Shown piece after piece: positions 38,669 through 48,226 of a stretch of DNA of 63,998 nucleotides. The stretch's first letter is position 1. Every line of letters starts with the position of its first letter. The stretch is taken from positions 1 through 63,998 of the IMG/VR virus record IMGVR_UViG_3300033134_000083. One strand, written 5' to 3'. This DNA is from a virus. Position numbers and translations under genes: made by a program. A model generated the notes under the pieces. It searched no databases. It saw nothing but the letters and a program-made list of their open reading frames with translations, and was not told the origin of the DNA.

Positions 38669-40618
38669 TTGGCCACTATCCCTCCCAACACCCGCGCTGT
38701 TGGCACTGTCAATCCCGCTGGCGACATGGACAACGTGGCCGACGTGCTATCAGTGCTGACTGGCACTACGCCCGGCGGTAGTGTTTCCACTGGCGTTGCC
38801 AGCATCTTCGCGGCCGGTTTGTACGACCCTCGTGCCTACGGAGCCGTAGGCAACGGCGTCACTCCCGACGACGCAGCTATCCTAGCTGCTATTACTGCTA
38901 TGCCACAGCCTGGCGGGTTCCTTAACTTGGGTGGTGCTCCCACTGCTTACACCATCACCCAGCCGATCGTCATCCCGTCCGGCTGTTCCGTCATCGGTTC
39001 CGCTGCCGCACCACCCGGTAAATACCGGGACGCTCCCATACCAACTCAACCTAACGTGGTAGTCAGTAGTGGCAGCGCTATTCCCTCTGTTATAGCTTCT
39101 CCCGCGTTTCTAGCTCCTGCCAACGCGTCGTATACAGCTACTGGGAACCCCAGCGTGTTTACCGTCAGTGGGGCGACTGTATGGGACGGTGCTCAAGTTA
39201 TCCTAGCGACCGGTACCCCACCCACGGGGCTTTCCAACAACACCATCTACTATGCAGTAAACGCCAGCGGCAGTACTACGTTCTCGCTAGCTACTAGCGT
39301 TGGCGGGTCAGCGCTTGGGTCAGGAAGTACGACAGGAACCATCTCCGGTGTTCCTACTCCCGACAGCGCTATCCTTATCAGTGGGCTAGTTGTAGACGGT
39401 AGCGGAATATCAGGAACCGGTAACGGCATTTCTCTGCTCGCTGGGGCTAGCTCCATTTGGGCTTGCGGAACACAAAACACCTCCGGTTACGGCATCCTAT
39501 GCACCAACACTACGTCGGCGGGTACAGCCACGCTCACCACAGCCGTCCAAGACGAAGACGGCGTTTACTTCTGCCGCGTTTACAAACCAGGTTCGCACGG
39601 GATTTTCATTCAGTACACCACCCCCGGCGGAACCATCACTGATGGTTACGTCATGTACAACATCGTTGACCAGGACTTCGACGGCACTGGGATTGCTATC
39701 TACTGCCAGAACATGGCGGACTGGCAAGTAATCGGAAACCACGTCTACGCCTGCCCAGTCGGCGCTTACCAGTTGTATAGCTGCAACGAAGCCACCATCG
39801 CCGACAATAGGGCGGACAACTGGGGTCAAAACTCGGTGTCAGCTACAACGTACGTCGGTTTCAACATTGAAGTTACTCCATTCGGGCGTACTACAATCCG
39901 GGGAAACCGCTGCTACACCAAAGAATCAGCTGGTGGCGGCGCCGGGAACTTCATCTACTACCAAATCGGCCCCGGTGGCACTAACCAAGCCAACGAAGTT
40001 GAGTTCCTCGACAATAGCTGCCGCCAAGTACTAGCTGGCACATCGGGTACATCCACCGGGTACTCGTTCAGTGCTACCGGCAGCGGGTCGCTAACCGTCA
40101 TCGGTGTCAACAGTCCCCTCACCGCCGAAGTTGGCACATCCGGCACCCTCATCTCCGCTATACCCACCGTTAGCGGTACAGTTACTTTCCCCGGTTACGA
40201 CGGTTCAGTGTTCCAATCCACACCGGCTAACCCGGCATCGACGACTTCCACAGCGCCCGTTATGGCCGGTCTAGCTGTGGAGCTACAACCCCAGGTAACC
40301 GGCAAGTACTGGGTTAGCGCCAGCGGCATGGCGGGTACGTCCACCACTACCGCCATCGTTACCATCACGGGCCGCTACGGCACTCCGTTCAGCAGCGCTC
40401 CCGCTCAGGGCGCTGCTTCAACTGGTACAACATTCGGCGTTCAGCAAACGCCTAAAGCAGCAGCGGCAGGCGGATTCGCAGCGTTCAACATTATGGGCAC
40501 CATTACGGGGTTGACTCCCGGCACCACATACTGGGCCGACTTTGCTTACCAGACCGCTAACGCTTCCGACCCGGCATTCATCGAAAACATTCAGTTCCTG
40601 TTCCAGGAATGCTCGTGA
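38669..40618 (+). CDS. Pectate-lyase-like tail spike / beta-helix protein
   Basis: 649 aa, TTG start three nt after GGAGG. LYDPRAYGAVGNGVTPDDAA is the N-terminal signature of Pectate_lyase_3 tail spikes. The middle shows parallel beta-helix turns (GIAIYCQNMADWQVIGNHVY, TTIRGNRCYTKES). The C-terminus is a Ser/Thr-rich beta-sandwich. Probably a receptor-binding or polysaccharide-degrading virion protein. Confidence 0.75.
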   Translation: MATIPPNTRAVGTVNPAGDMDNVADVLSVLTGTTPGGSVSTGVASIFAAGLYDPRAYGAVGNGVTPDDAAILAAITAMPQPGGFLNLGGAPTAYTITQPIVIPSGCSVIGSAAAPPGKYRDAPIPTQPNVVVSSGSAIPSVIASPAFLAPANASYTATGNPSVFTVSGATVWDGAQVILATGTPPTGLSNNTIYYAVNASGSTTFSLATSVGGSALGSGSTTGTISGVPTPDSAILISGLVVDGSGISGTGNGISLLAGASSIWACGTQNTSGYGILCTNTTSAGTATLTTAVQDEDGVYFCRVYKPGSHGIFIQYTTPGGTITDGYVMYNIVDQDFDGTGIAIYCQNMADWQVIGNHVYACPVGAYQLYSCNEATIADNRADNWGQNSVSATTYVGFNIEVTPFGRTTIRGNRCYTKESAGGGAGNFIYYQIGPGGTNQANEVEFLDNSCRQVLAGTSGTSTGYSFSATGSGSLTVIGVNSPLTAEVGTSGTLISAIPTVSGTVTFPGYDGSVFQSTPANPASTTSTAPVMAGLAVELQPQVTGKYWVSASGMAGTSTTTAIVTITGRYGTPFSSAPAQGAASTGTTFGVQQTPKAAAAGGFAAFNIMGTITGLTPGTTYWADFAYQTANASDPAFIENIQFLFQECS

Positions 40619-43600
40619 CTGTTTCGGTAACCGTAGCCGGTAGTGCCTCATATTCAGTGCCAGCCTCGGCTGGTGTTGTTCCACTGCCACCAGCTTGGCC
40701 GTTGCAAGTTTCCGTTGCTAACACTGCAGGCGACTGGATGATAGCGTGCATCACGTGGCGGCAAGTGAACGAACTATGGTCCTTCAACGTTTCCTTTGTG
40801 CCATCAGCCAATAACTTCTTTATTGTTACAGCCGCCCAGTCGGAGTCAATTGAAGTATCGCAAACTTTCACTGACACCCTTAATGCTGGTGTTACGTTCA
40901 CCGTCACTAATATTATCGGTGAAGGGGCGGATGCTTACGTTTACTTCACTCCTGACGCGACCACCGTCATGGCATACCCCGACGTAGTGTTCCAAACAGG
41001 CGTGACTATGTCCGTTGCCGACGACGTGCATAACTGGTGGTATCCCGTGGGTATACCCATGGGCACGTCCAGCAGTGCTGGCGTCACCCGATGCTCTATC
41101 TGGGCAGCGCCAGCAGCTAGAGCCGCTAACTATGTTAGCGTCGCTCCGACTGAAGGATACCTGGGCGTATCATGCCTAGTTTTCGACGTTGCTGGGCTCT
41201 CGCCCTGGTCAACGGTAGTTGATACTTCCACCACGTACCTTAACGACAACAGCGCTATAGGTCTGACTGCCAGCGCCGAAGGCCAGGAATGTATTGCACT
41301 AGCCGTAGCCGGTTCCGACAACGTAACGGCTGGCATTGCTCCCGAAGCAGGCGATGGCTGGGGAACCCAATACACAGTCAACTCAACTAACGGAGTCAAC
41401 ACCGAAGACGACATTGAATGCGACGCTACCTGGCAAATAAGCAGTGGCACTACTGAAATAGTTTGGACAGCAGATTTTAACGTCGACTTCTGCGCTATCA
41501 TCGCTACTATTACGGTAAGTGGCACGCCGCTCATCGCTGGGGTCTACGGTCCGGTTTACACCACGTACTATCCAGGTGGCGGCCAGTCTGCTAACTGGCC
41601 CTACACCATCGCTGAGATAGGGCTCGGGGCTGGGGCTGGCACCCCAGCCGACCAAATCAACTGGGTGTCGCTCAGTCAGCCTAGCTCTACCCGTAGCCGC
41701 ATGCTGGCCAGTCAGCTCACCCAAGGCCGCCAGTACACGCTAGACCAACTGCAAACCGGCCAAGGCACCATGGTGCTAGACGACCCAGACCAAGTGCTTA
41801 TCCCACCCGGCTCTGGTGCGTTCGCTAACGGCATTGACTCCGGTACACCGTTCCGTATCCGGCAAGCATGGACGGGTGGAAACTGGCAGGTACAGTTCTC
41901 CGGCAACGGGTCAACGTCCTCTCCCCAAATTGACACTGAAAGCATTTTCACTGTTTCGCCGGGGAGCACGTACTCGGCATCGGCGTGGCTAGGAACCTCG
42001 GTTGAATGGGCGGATGGGCTAACGGTTTCCATTCACTGGCATACGTCCGGGGGTAGTCTCATCTCCGTTACGTCGTCGTCCTCGGTTACGGGTCCCTCAG
42101 CTGAGCTAGCAGTAGCTAACGGCATCGCACCGGCCACTGCTGCTACAGCTAACGTTATTATCGCTGCTACCGGTACCCCTCCCGCATCCACTGTCTTCTA
42201 CGCCGCAGCAGCAGAACCAAGCACTGGGTGGCTTGTTATCCCGTCAACGATTACTTGGACTGCCGAGAACGGCGCTACATCAACTAGCCTAGGCACATGG
42301 TCGAGAGACCGTAACGGCCCGCCGAACATCACTCCGTGGTACATCAGTCAAGCTGGTTACTTTCAACGCTGGCCACCAAGCTGGTCAGCGGACACATATC
42401 GTGGCCAAGTCCAAGCCACTATTGCGGACTCGTGGGCGTACACGAACCGTCAGCTGAAAAGCTGCCTACGGCAGGAAGTGCTTGCCGATGGTCCATACGC
42501 GTACTGGCCGCTGAGCGACTCGGCCGGAGTACTGGCTGCCAGCAACATTGCTCCGGGGAACACGAACACGCTTAACGTAGTGCAATCCCGTGAAGGCGGT
42601 ACGTCGACTAACCAAGCGTTTGGGGCTAACTCGGCGGGGCTACCCGGTGACCAGGTAACGACCATCACTACGTCAAGCCGGTCGTCTTCTAGCCCCGGTA
42701 TGTGGCAGCAAGCGGGCAGCACTGGCAGTACCGGCTACACGCTGCAATGCCAAGACAGCCGTTACCCGCCGATTTCCAACGGTCTAACTGTAAGTATGTG
42801 GTTCCAGTCCACGTCGGCGGCACCACTTGATGCTGACGCTGCGCTCATTGACCTAAGCGGTACTCAGGAAATTCTTGGTTTGTCCCTCCTCAGCAGCACC
42901 GGTGACCTGACTTTTAGTTACTACACTGCTGCTGGTGTGCACGAAGTTGTTGGCAGCCTAACGGGTAACGTGTCCACCGTGGCTGCCATGCAACTAGTAA
43001 CCGCTACGTTTAACCAGTCTTCATACAGCATTTTCTACAACGGTAGCCTCGCTACGTCGGGCGCTTTCGCCGCTGATATTGTCAGCCAGTTCTCCACTGT
43101 GTGTTTTAACGGCCGGGTGAACCGTGTAGAAACCGACGCTTTCTACAACGGCTACGTGGCCCATTGCAGCATTCACCCATACCAGGTGACACCCTCTCGG
43201 ATAGCAGCCTGGTATGCAGCCGGATACTACTGCTACGCTCCCATTCTAAATAGCGAACCTGAAGGTGAACTATCCACAGCGCGAGTCCAGCGCCTGCTGG
43301 GCTACTCCGGGATTAGCGGCCCCCGTAGCATTCAAACCGGCCCAAGCGTAGACGCTCCCTCGTCGGCTATTCAGCAACCGCAGATGGTTTCCATGCAAGA
43401 CATTGGCGGTCAGCCAGCAGCTACATCGCTCACCAATATCGCTGCGTCCACGGTGCCGTCACTGATGTACGTCGCTCCCACGGGTGACGTGGTGTATACC
43501 AGCAAAGAGCTGGTATACAACGATGCGGTTAAGTGGGTGCTTGGTGACGATATAGCAGCCGGTGAAATACCAATTCAAGGCAGCTACGCACCAGATTACG

Positions 43601-44121
43601 ACCCAGCCCGTACCGTCAACGACATTCAGCTTACTCAGCTAGACGACCAGTCCGTTACTGTACCCCAAGACTCGGTGCTGGAAATTAACAGCATCAACAG
43701 ATACGGTGACCAGTCCTACCAAGAAACCGGGTACGTTCAACCTGACTTGCTCACCCCTCCCCCGTATGGCGGCCCCAGCGAGCAAACCCTAGCCGACTGG
43801 ATAGCCGAAACTAACGCCTCCCCGAAGCTCAGGGTTGCCCAGGTGACCGTAGACGCCGCTAGCCACCCCGCAGCATGGCCGTTCGTGCTTCAAGCCGCTG
43901 TAGGCGATGTGGTGACCGTCAACGTGCGTCAGGTTACAGCGATGAGCCAGCTCGTCTCCATTACGGGACGCATCACGCAAACTCAGCGCACACTGTCGTT
44001 CGGCCCGCAAGTAGTGGGCTCAATCATGTGCATCCTGGACATCGCCCCAGATACAGCCGCCCTAACCTGCGACTCACCAACTCTAGGTCAGCTAAACGGC
44101 CAAAACGTGATGGTTTGGTGA
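40609..44121 (+). CDS. Large minor tail protein with LamG-like domain
   Basis: 1170 aa, start overlapping the spike gene. Residues about 320-440 (GPVYTTYYPGGGQSANWPYT, RQYTLDQLQTGQGTMVLDDP) resemble the hub-type domain of actinophage minor tail proteins. AYWPLSDSAGVLAASNIAPG to about residue 880 is a LamG/concanavalin-like domain, probably binding carbohydrate. The end (DPARTVNDIQLTQLDD, LRVAQVTVDAASHPAAWPFV) resembles the C-terminal part of tail-tip hub proteins. Confidence 0.7.
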   Translation: MLVTVSVTVAGSASYSVPASAGVVPLPPAWPLQVSVANTAGDWMIACITWRQVNELWSFNVSFVPSANNFFIVTAAQSESIEVSQTFTDTLNAGVTFTVTNIIGEGADAYVYFTPDATTVMAYPDVVFQTGVTMSVADDVHNWWYPVGIPMGTSSSAGVTRCSIWAAPAARAANYVSVAPTEGYLGVSCLVFDVAGLSPWSTVVDTSTTYLNDNSAIGLTASAEGQECIALAVAGSDNVTAGIAPEAGDGWGTQYTVNSTNGVNTEDDIECDATWQISSGTTEIVWTADFNVDFCAIIATITVSGTPLIAGVYGPVYTTYYPGGGQSANWPYTIAEIGLGAGAGTPADQINWVSLSQPSSTRSRMLASQLTQGRQYTLDQLQTGQGTMVLDDPDQVLIPPGSGAFANGIDSGTPFRIRQAWTGGNWQVQFSGNGSTSSPQIDTESIFTVSPGSTYSASAWLGTSVEWADGLTVSIHWHTSGGSLISVTSSSSVTGPSAELAVANGIAPATAATANVIIAATGTPPASTVFYAAAAEPSTGWLVIPSTITWTAENGATSTSLGTWSRDRNGPPNITPWYISQAGYFQRWPPSWSADTYRGQVQATIADSWAYTNRQLKSCLRQEVLADGPYAYWPLSDSAGVLAASNIAPGNTNTLNVVQSREGGTSTNQAFGANSAGLPGDQVTTITTSSRSSSSPGMWQQAGSTGSTGYTLQCQDSRYPPISNGLTVSMWFQSTSAAPLDADAALIDLSGTQEILGLSLLSSTGDLTFSYYTAAGVHEVVGSLTGNVSTVAAMQLVTATFNQSSYSIFYNGSLATSGAFAADIVSQFSTVCFNGRVNRVETDAFYNGYVAHCSIHPYQVTPSRIAAWYAAGYYCYAPILNSEPEGELSTARVQRLLGYSGISGPRSIQTGPSVDAPSSAIQQPQMVSMQDIGGQPAATSLTNIAASTVPSLMYVAPTGDVVYTSKELVYNDAVKWVLGDDIAAGEIPIQGSYAPDYDPARTVNDIQLTQLDDQSVTVPQDSVLEINSINRYGDQSYQETGYVQPDLLTPPPYGGPSEQTLADWIAETNASPKLRVAQVTVDAASHPAAWPFVLQAAVGDVVTVNVRQVTAMSQLVSITGRITQTQRTLSFGPQVVGSIMCILDIAPDTAALTCDSPTLGQLNGQNVMVW

Positions 44122-44122
44122 C

Positions 44123-45235
44123 ATGAGCTTCCCGCCGATTCCCGTTCCGTCCACATGGAACGAAGGGGAAATAGTCCCCGCCGAAATACTGCGAGACGAC
44201 GTTTCCAGCACTGTTCAGTTCCTCGCCAACCGCCCCACGTTCGTTGGTAACGACCCCACCGGTCCCTCCGTTAGCGGCACCGAACCCATGCCCGTGGAAG
44301 AACTAAACGACACGTGGAACGGGCACGCTGACGGTACCGACCCCAGCCAGTACTTCTGCCAAGCCCCCGGCTGGTACCTATGTCAAGCCGACATCCCATT
44401 CGACTACACCACAGCCACCGAAGTTCAGTTCGCTGCCGGATTTGCCGGGCTAAGCAGCGGAGTTGCATTCGGCCCCAACTGGGGTCCCCTTACTGAAAAC
44501 GGTTCCGGTTGGGTGCCCGTAGCTCGCTCATGCGACCTCATCATCATGCACGGTCAAGGAGCTATCGGTGGTGCTGGCGACTACGTCGAGTTTTACCTAT
44601 TCGCTGGGACGGGGACCACGCTGGTTACCAGCACCACCCAGCTACCCACCGTTTCAGTTCGGTGGGTAGCTAAAGTCAGCGGCGTCACCGGACTCCCCGT
44701 GCCCACTAACCCGGCGTGGCCTGTACCACCCGATTACATCACGTCAGCGGATATGAACGCCAACGTGCGTGATACGGTACGGTTTCTAGCCTTCCCACCC
44801 ATCTGCAAGGCCGTGTACACGCCGGGGACAACAACATTGCCGTCGCAAACGTTCCCTGCTGGCACTGTCGTAGCCTTCGGAGTGGACGACGCCGTTGTTG
44901 ATAACTATGACGGTTTTACAGGGGGGACGGGGAGTAATTACACTGCGGCGGTAGCAGGGAACTACTTCTGCTATGGGCAGATAAACCTGAACAGCAGCGC
45001 TAACGACGCTATTTACTGCGCTGGTTTCAGCGTCAACAGTGGCACTACGCAATGGGGTGACTCCGTCAAAATGGTAGCCACCGCAGCCGGTGGTGCTTCC
45101 GTAACTAAACGGCTGCGTTTGGACGAAGGCGACGTACTCCAATTCGTCGCCTCGCAGGACAGCGGGGCCAGCATCGAATACAACACGACCGGAGCAAACC
45201 AAACTAGGTTCATTGTCGTGTGGGAGGGCGCTTGA
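44123..45235 (+). CDS. Minor tail/receptor-binding protein with C1q-like end
   Basis: 370 aa. Two similar beta-sandwich units: the first has GWYLCQADIPFDYTTATEVQ, the second GNYFCYGQINLNSSANDAIY and RLRLDEGDVLQFVASQDSG, a layout like C1q/TNF-type jelly rolls on phage tail fibres. Starts ATG in GTGACATGAG. Confidence 0.6.
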   Translation: MSFPPIPVPSTWNEGEIVPAEILRDDVSSTVQFLANRPTFVGNDPTGPSVSGTEPMPVEELNDTWNGHADGTDPSQYFCQAPGWYLCQADIPFDYTTATEVQFAAGFAGLSSGVAFGPNWGPLTENGSGWVPVARSCDLIIMHGQGAIGGAGDYVEFYLFAGTGTTLVTSTTQLPTVSVRWVAKVSGVTGLPVPTNPAWPVPPDYITSADMNANVRDTVRFLAFPPICKAVYTPGTTTLPSQTFPAGTVVAFGVDDAVVDNYDGFTGGTGSNYTAAVAGNYFCYGQINLNSSANDAIYCAGFSVNSGTTQWGDSVKMVATAAGGASVTKRLRLDEGDVLQFVASQDSGASIEYNTTGANQTRFIVVWEGA

Positions 45236-45765
45236 GTGCCGGTCCCGACCCTGTAGTTCCGCGCTTTCCCGCTGGAAAAGCGCCGCTACCATCGGATTTC
45301 AACACTTGGATTCAAGCACCGTTCACCTTCTTGACCACTAAGGTAATGTTTCGGGCCCAATACGAGGGAACGCTGTCGTTGACAGGAGACGCTTTTACGA
45401 AAATACCGTACGACACCATCCTGGAAGACCCATACGACGGCTGGGACGCCACGAACCACACATGGATGGCACCTACGGGATGCACCGGCTGGTACGAAGT
45501 AACCATGACAGCGTTTGCCGACGAGTTCGGCACTGACCACGACACTATTCAAGCAGTGCTTTACCTCGACGGTGCCCTGTACGCTCAGCCGTCCGGAATT
45601 TGGGGTGCCGAAGGTCACTCAACGGGTTGCTGCGCTCAAGTAGATTTGCCGATGACTGGCGGCTTCGACTACATCTCTGGCTACATTTTCGTCAGCACCA
45701 CCGTGGACACTACCGGCGAAACGGGACAATACCCTACCATCGAGGTAGTGTGGATATCGCTATAA
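45232..45765 (+). CDS. Second C1q-like tail tip protein, 177 aa
   Basis: A TTG at 45232 overlaps the previous TGA. A short N-terminal attachment (PSDFNTWIQAPFTFLTTKVM) precedes a jelly-roll pattern (GWYEVTMTAFADEFGTD, IQAVLYLDGALYAQPSG) like that of the previous gene. Possibly an alternative or accessory receptor-binding unit. Confidence 0.55.
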   Translation: MSAGPDPVVPRFPAGKAPLPSDFNTWIQAPFTFLTTKVMFRAQYEGTLSLTGDAFTKIPYDTILEDPYDGWDATNHTWMAPTGCTGWYEVTMTAFADEFGTDHDTIQAVLYLDGALYAQPSGIWGAEGHSTGCCAQVDLPMTGGFDYISGYIFVSTTVDTTGETGQYPTIEVVWISL

Positions 45766-45807
45766 CTAACCGAGTCCAGGGAATCCCCTGGCTAGATGGG
45801 GGAGGAC

Positions 45808-46233
45808 GTGGACCCGGCATGGATTACTGCAGCGCTAGCGCTTCTCGCAGCAGTTTTCACGTGTTTCATTACGCTTGGCCGAGTAATCTGGCGAATATGC
45901 AAGGGGCTGCTCCAATTTCTGGGTGACCTGAACGGCACACCCGCTCGTCCTGGCGTGCCCGCAGTCCCCGGAGTTATGGAGCGTCTTAGCTCAGTAGAGC
46001 GCCAGCTAACAGCAGTAGCTGTTGAAACAAAACCCAACGGTGGCACGTCCATGCGTGACATTGTGCACCAAACTGCGGTCGATGTTGCTGAAATGAAAGC
46101 AGCCATGCATCGCATTAACGGAAAAGTTAACACGAATACTGAGTCGCTTAACCATTTGTCTAAACGAGTAGAGCAGTTTGAGGCAGAACGCCAAAAACGA
46201 GAAAGCAACGAAGAAACCGAGGTTACTAAGTGA
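45808..46233 (+). CDS. Holin-like protein: one membrane helix plus coiled coil
   Basis: 141 aa from the GTG at 45808, two nt after GGAGG (an ATG at 45796 is less well placed). The N-terminal helix PAWITAALALLAAVFTCFIT spans the membrane; the C-terminal half (SMRDIVHQTAVDVAEMKAAM, LSKRVEQFEAERQKR) is coiled coil. This resembles DUF2746-type actinophage holins. Start of the lysis module. Confidence 0.65.
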   Translation: MDPAWITAALALLAAVFTCFITLGRVIWRICKGLLQFLGDLNGTPARPGVPAVPGVMERLSSVERQLTAVAVETKPNGGTSMRDIVHQTAVDVAEMKAAMHRINGKVNTNTESLNHLSKRVEQFEAERQKRESNEETEVTK

Positions 46234-46469
46234 ATACCCGGGTTACAATCTTCATTCTCGTATGTGTTCTCGTAATGGGCGTAGCCGACCTAGCTGCTTC
46301 CTGGGTTATCACTAATGCCAGCCAGCATCGTTGGTGCTCCACCTTGATAACACTAGACAACGCTGACCAATCTGCAGAAAAAGCTCCAGCGTCAGAAAAG
46401 CCAAAGGGTGCGTACTCGTTTGCGCTTATTAGAGATTTCCACAACCTGAGAGACGAGTTTTGCGGCTAG
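46230..46469 (+). CDS. Small membrane protein of the lysis cassette, 79 aa
   Basis: A single N-terminal helix (VTIFILVCVLVMGVADLAAS), then RWCSTLITLD and a conserved-looking tail ending in Cys (RDFHNLRDEFCG). Small proteins of this layout, with W-C and a C-terminal G-C/C-G, accompany lysis genes in Streptomyces phages. Role unproven. Confidence 0.55.
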   Translation: MNTRVTIFILVCVLVMGVADLAASWVITNASQHRWCSTLITLDNADQSAEKAPASEKPKGAYSFALIRDFHNLRDEFCG

Positions 46470-46633
46470 TCCTTCGGTTTAATGATTGACCGTAACCCGA
46501 ATACGCCCCTGCGCTTAGCCCGGTCCTTCCTGGCCGAATGAAAAGTCTTCATGGGCTTACCGGTTCGGCGGTTGATACACCGCTCACCGGAGCGGCACCA
46601 GCACTGCCCACAGGGCACATCCCTAGTACTCAT
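46466..46633 (-). CDS. Small basic Cys protein on the opposite strand, 55 aa
   Basis: ATG at 46633. MSTRDVPCGQCWCRSGERCI carries four Cys, followed by a basic stretch (HSARKDRAKRRGV). It overlaps the stop of the small membrane gene (convergent) by four nt and is coupled to the upstream minus-strand gene. Confidence 0.55.
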   Translation of the reverse strand: MSTRDVPCGQCWCRSGERCINRRTGKPMKTFHSARKDRAKRRGVFGLRSIIKPKD

Positions 46634-46787
46634 CCTGCTTTAGTCCTGCTGCTTTAGCCAGCTCCTGAGCATGCCGCCTCAGCCTTTCCAATCGGAGCCT
46701 AAGAATATCGACCCGGTTCATCAGATCAGCATATGCAGCAGCTACGTCGTCATCCAAAACAGGCCATTCTTCACTTCCCGGTTTCAT
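46623..46787 (-). CDS. Small helical protein on the opposite strand, 54 aa
   Basis: ATG at 46787 (MKPGSEEWPVLDDDVAAAYA), then a long amphipathic helix (MNRVDILRLRLERLRRHAQE). Its TAG overlaps the next gene's start. Together they form a two-gene minus-strand island between lysis genes. Confidence 0.55.
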   Translation of the reverse strand: MKPGSEEWPVLDDDVAAAYADLMNRVDILRLRLERLRRHAQELAKAAGLKQDEY

Positions 46788-46813
46788 ACTGCTACCCTAC
46801 TACACGGAGGGGC

Positions 46814-47287
46814 ATGGCGGAATTTTATGATGCAGTTACTCCCAGCAACATTCCAAATGGCAGCTACGCTGTCCTGTATGCTGACGGCCTCTACAAGGCC
46901 ACCAGCGAGCAAGCGTCTCGGTTCCGGGGGGTACTGTGGAACACCGTCTACGGCGGTAAGGCCGCAGCCAGTTACTCCGCGTGCATCGACTATGAACAAG
47001 GCAACCCTTCATTCGAAGGCAACGCTCTGTACGAATGGGCGGCCGAACGTAAAGCAATGAATGCACACGGCCGCGTTTACTGCGACCTAAGTAATTACCC
47101 GCGTGCTAAGGCAGCAGTCGCCGGGCTAGGGAACATCGTCTGGTGGCTCGCCACGCTAGACGGCAACAAGCTAAACCCCTACTACGTTCCAGACCTATGG
47201 GCGGTGCAATACCAGGGCGGCATGGACGCCGAATACGACGTCAGCTGGCTGTACGGCCCGTGGATATACCCCCCGTTGAAGCCATGA
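46814..47287 (+). CDS. Putative endolysin, GH25-like/DUF1906-like
   Basis: 158 aa from the ATG at 46814 (GGAGG-GGC-ATG). A barrel pattern is visible: AVLYADGLYKA, ACIDYEQGNPSFEGNALYEW (acidic DYE), HGRVYCDLSNYP and PDLWAVQYQGG. These are the order and residues of GH25/DUF1906 glycoside hydrolase-like proteins. No cell-wall binding domain is seen. Position between holin-type genes supports a lysis role. Confidence 0.6.
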   Translation: MAEFYDAVTPSNIPNGSYAVLYADGLYKATSEQASRFRGVLWNTVYGGKAAASYSACIDYEQGNPSFEGNALYEWAAERKAMNAHGRVYCDLSNYPRAKAAVAGLGNIVWWLATLDGNKLNPYYVPDLWAVQYQGGMDAEYDVSWLYGPWIYPPLKP

Positions 47288-47514
47288 GTAGCGTCGAAGC
47301 CAAGGTGGCAGCCAGCAGTTCCACGTCCATCCTCACCGGAGTCATCACCTGGATACTGGTCACGTACGTGCCTGTGTTCCACTCCGGCCTACCGGGCCCG
47401 CTAGCCACATTCCTGCCCTGGATGGTCTCTGCGGTACTTGGAGCTACGGCTGGGTACTTTGCCCCGCACACCAACGCTCCGGCTGCTCCCTCATCGTCTC
47501 AAACAGGTAGCTAG
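47284..47514 (+). CDS. Holin-like protein with two membrane helices, 76 aa
   Basis: Start in ATGA overlap with the endolysin gene. Helices at about 15-32 (TSILTGVITWILVTYVPVF) and 43-62 (FLPWMVSAVLGATAGYFAP), then a Ser/Pro tail. Its last 71 nt overlap the convergent Nudix gene. Confidence 0.6.
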   Translation: MSSVEAKVAASSSTSILTGVITWILVTYVPVFHSGLPGPLATFLPWMVSAVLGATAGYFAPHTNAPAAPSSSQTGS

Positions 47515-47953
47515 CTAGGGACGTGCTGTACTCAAGCATGTCGCTCAACGGCAACTCGTTCTCACTGTGCCAGCTAAGCGGTAGTTCCGGGTCGGCCACA
47601 GTGTTGCCCTTAGCAACAGCTACGTAAACGTGGTCAAGGTGGTAGTGATACTCATTAAGTCCGTTGTCGCGGGGCATTTCTACTTGTACCAGCCACCATG
47701 GTAGTGGACGGTGCCGTTCCGGCTTATGGCGAGCCGGTGGATGCGGCATAACTAGCTCCGCTACTATGCCTGCTTCCTCCTCAATTTCCCTCAGCGCAGC
47801 CTCGTGTGGTTGTTCACCGCTTTCCACGTGACCACCTGGAGTCATGAGCTTGCCCCAGATGGGGTGCCGTATAAGCCCTAGCTGCCACCCGCTGCTATCC
47901 TGACGAAACAGGAACGTGCTAGCAGTGGCATGCGTAGCTACGTACGCTGCCAC
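47444..47953 (-). CDS. Nudix hydrolase
   Basis: 169 aa. The Nudix box is complete: GGHVESGE...REIEEEAGI, with the metal-binding REIEEE core. It hydrolyses nucleoside diphosphate derivatives; in a phage it could sanitise nucleotides or act on RNA caps, NAD or nucleotide-sugars. The 3' end overlaps the plus-strand holin gene tail to tail. Confidence 0.85.
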   Translation of the reverse strand: MAAYVATHATASTFLFRQDSSGWQLGLIRHPIWGKLMTPGGHVESGEQPHEAALREIEEEAGIVAELVMPHPPARHKPERHRPLPWWLVQVEMPRDNGLNEYHYHLDHVYVAVAKGNTVADPELPLSWHSENELPLSDMLEYSTSLASYLFETMREQPERWCAGQSTQP

Positions 47954-48180
47954 TTGTTAACCGGACCCGTCGAAGCAGTTGTAGCGTTCAGGTCACGTTT
48001 GTTGCTAGGACGACACCGGTCACATGACGCAGCACCGGGGAAATGTGCGTGGGACTTGCTGCGCTCCTTCTTTCGTAGCCGCTTCCGCTGCTTCGGAGTC
48101 AGAACATGGTCTTCCGGTACTGGCAGCTTCCAGCCCCCTTTCTGCACCCGGTAATTCTGATCCCGCTCCTCAGCTAGCAT
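47938..48180 (-). CDS. Small very basic protein, 80 aa
   Basis: Rich in Lys/Arg in the middle (TPKQRKRLRKKERSKSHAHF) with a CDRC pair. It resembles small phage nucleic-acid-binding proteins. It overlaps the Nudix start by 16 nt. Confidence 0.5.
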   Translation of the reverse strand: MLAEERDQNYRVQKGGWKLPVPEDHVLTPKQRKRLRKKERSKSHAHFPGAASCDRCRPSNKRDLNATTASTGPVNKWQRT

Positions 48181-48194
48181 TTTCCGTTCCTTCC

Positions 48195-48223
48195 AAAGCC
48201 CCCGCCTAGGCGGGGGCTTTTTT
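48195..48223 (+). terminator. Strong intrinsic terminator, GC stem plus T-run
   Basis: AAAGCCCCCGCC (48195-48206) and GGCGGGGGCTTT (48209-48220) pair perfectly; TTT follows on the plus strand. It would stop late plus-strand transcription after it has read through two antisense genes (47444-48180). On the minus strand it also closes the Cys-rich micropeptide unit. Confidence 0.8.
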
Positions 48224-48226
48224 GCG

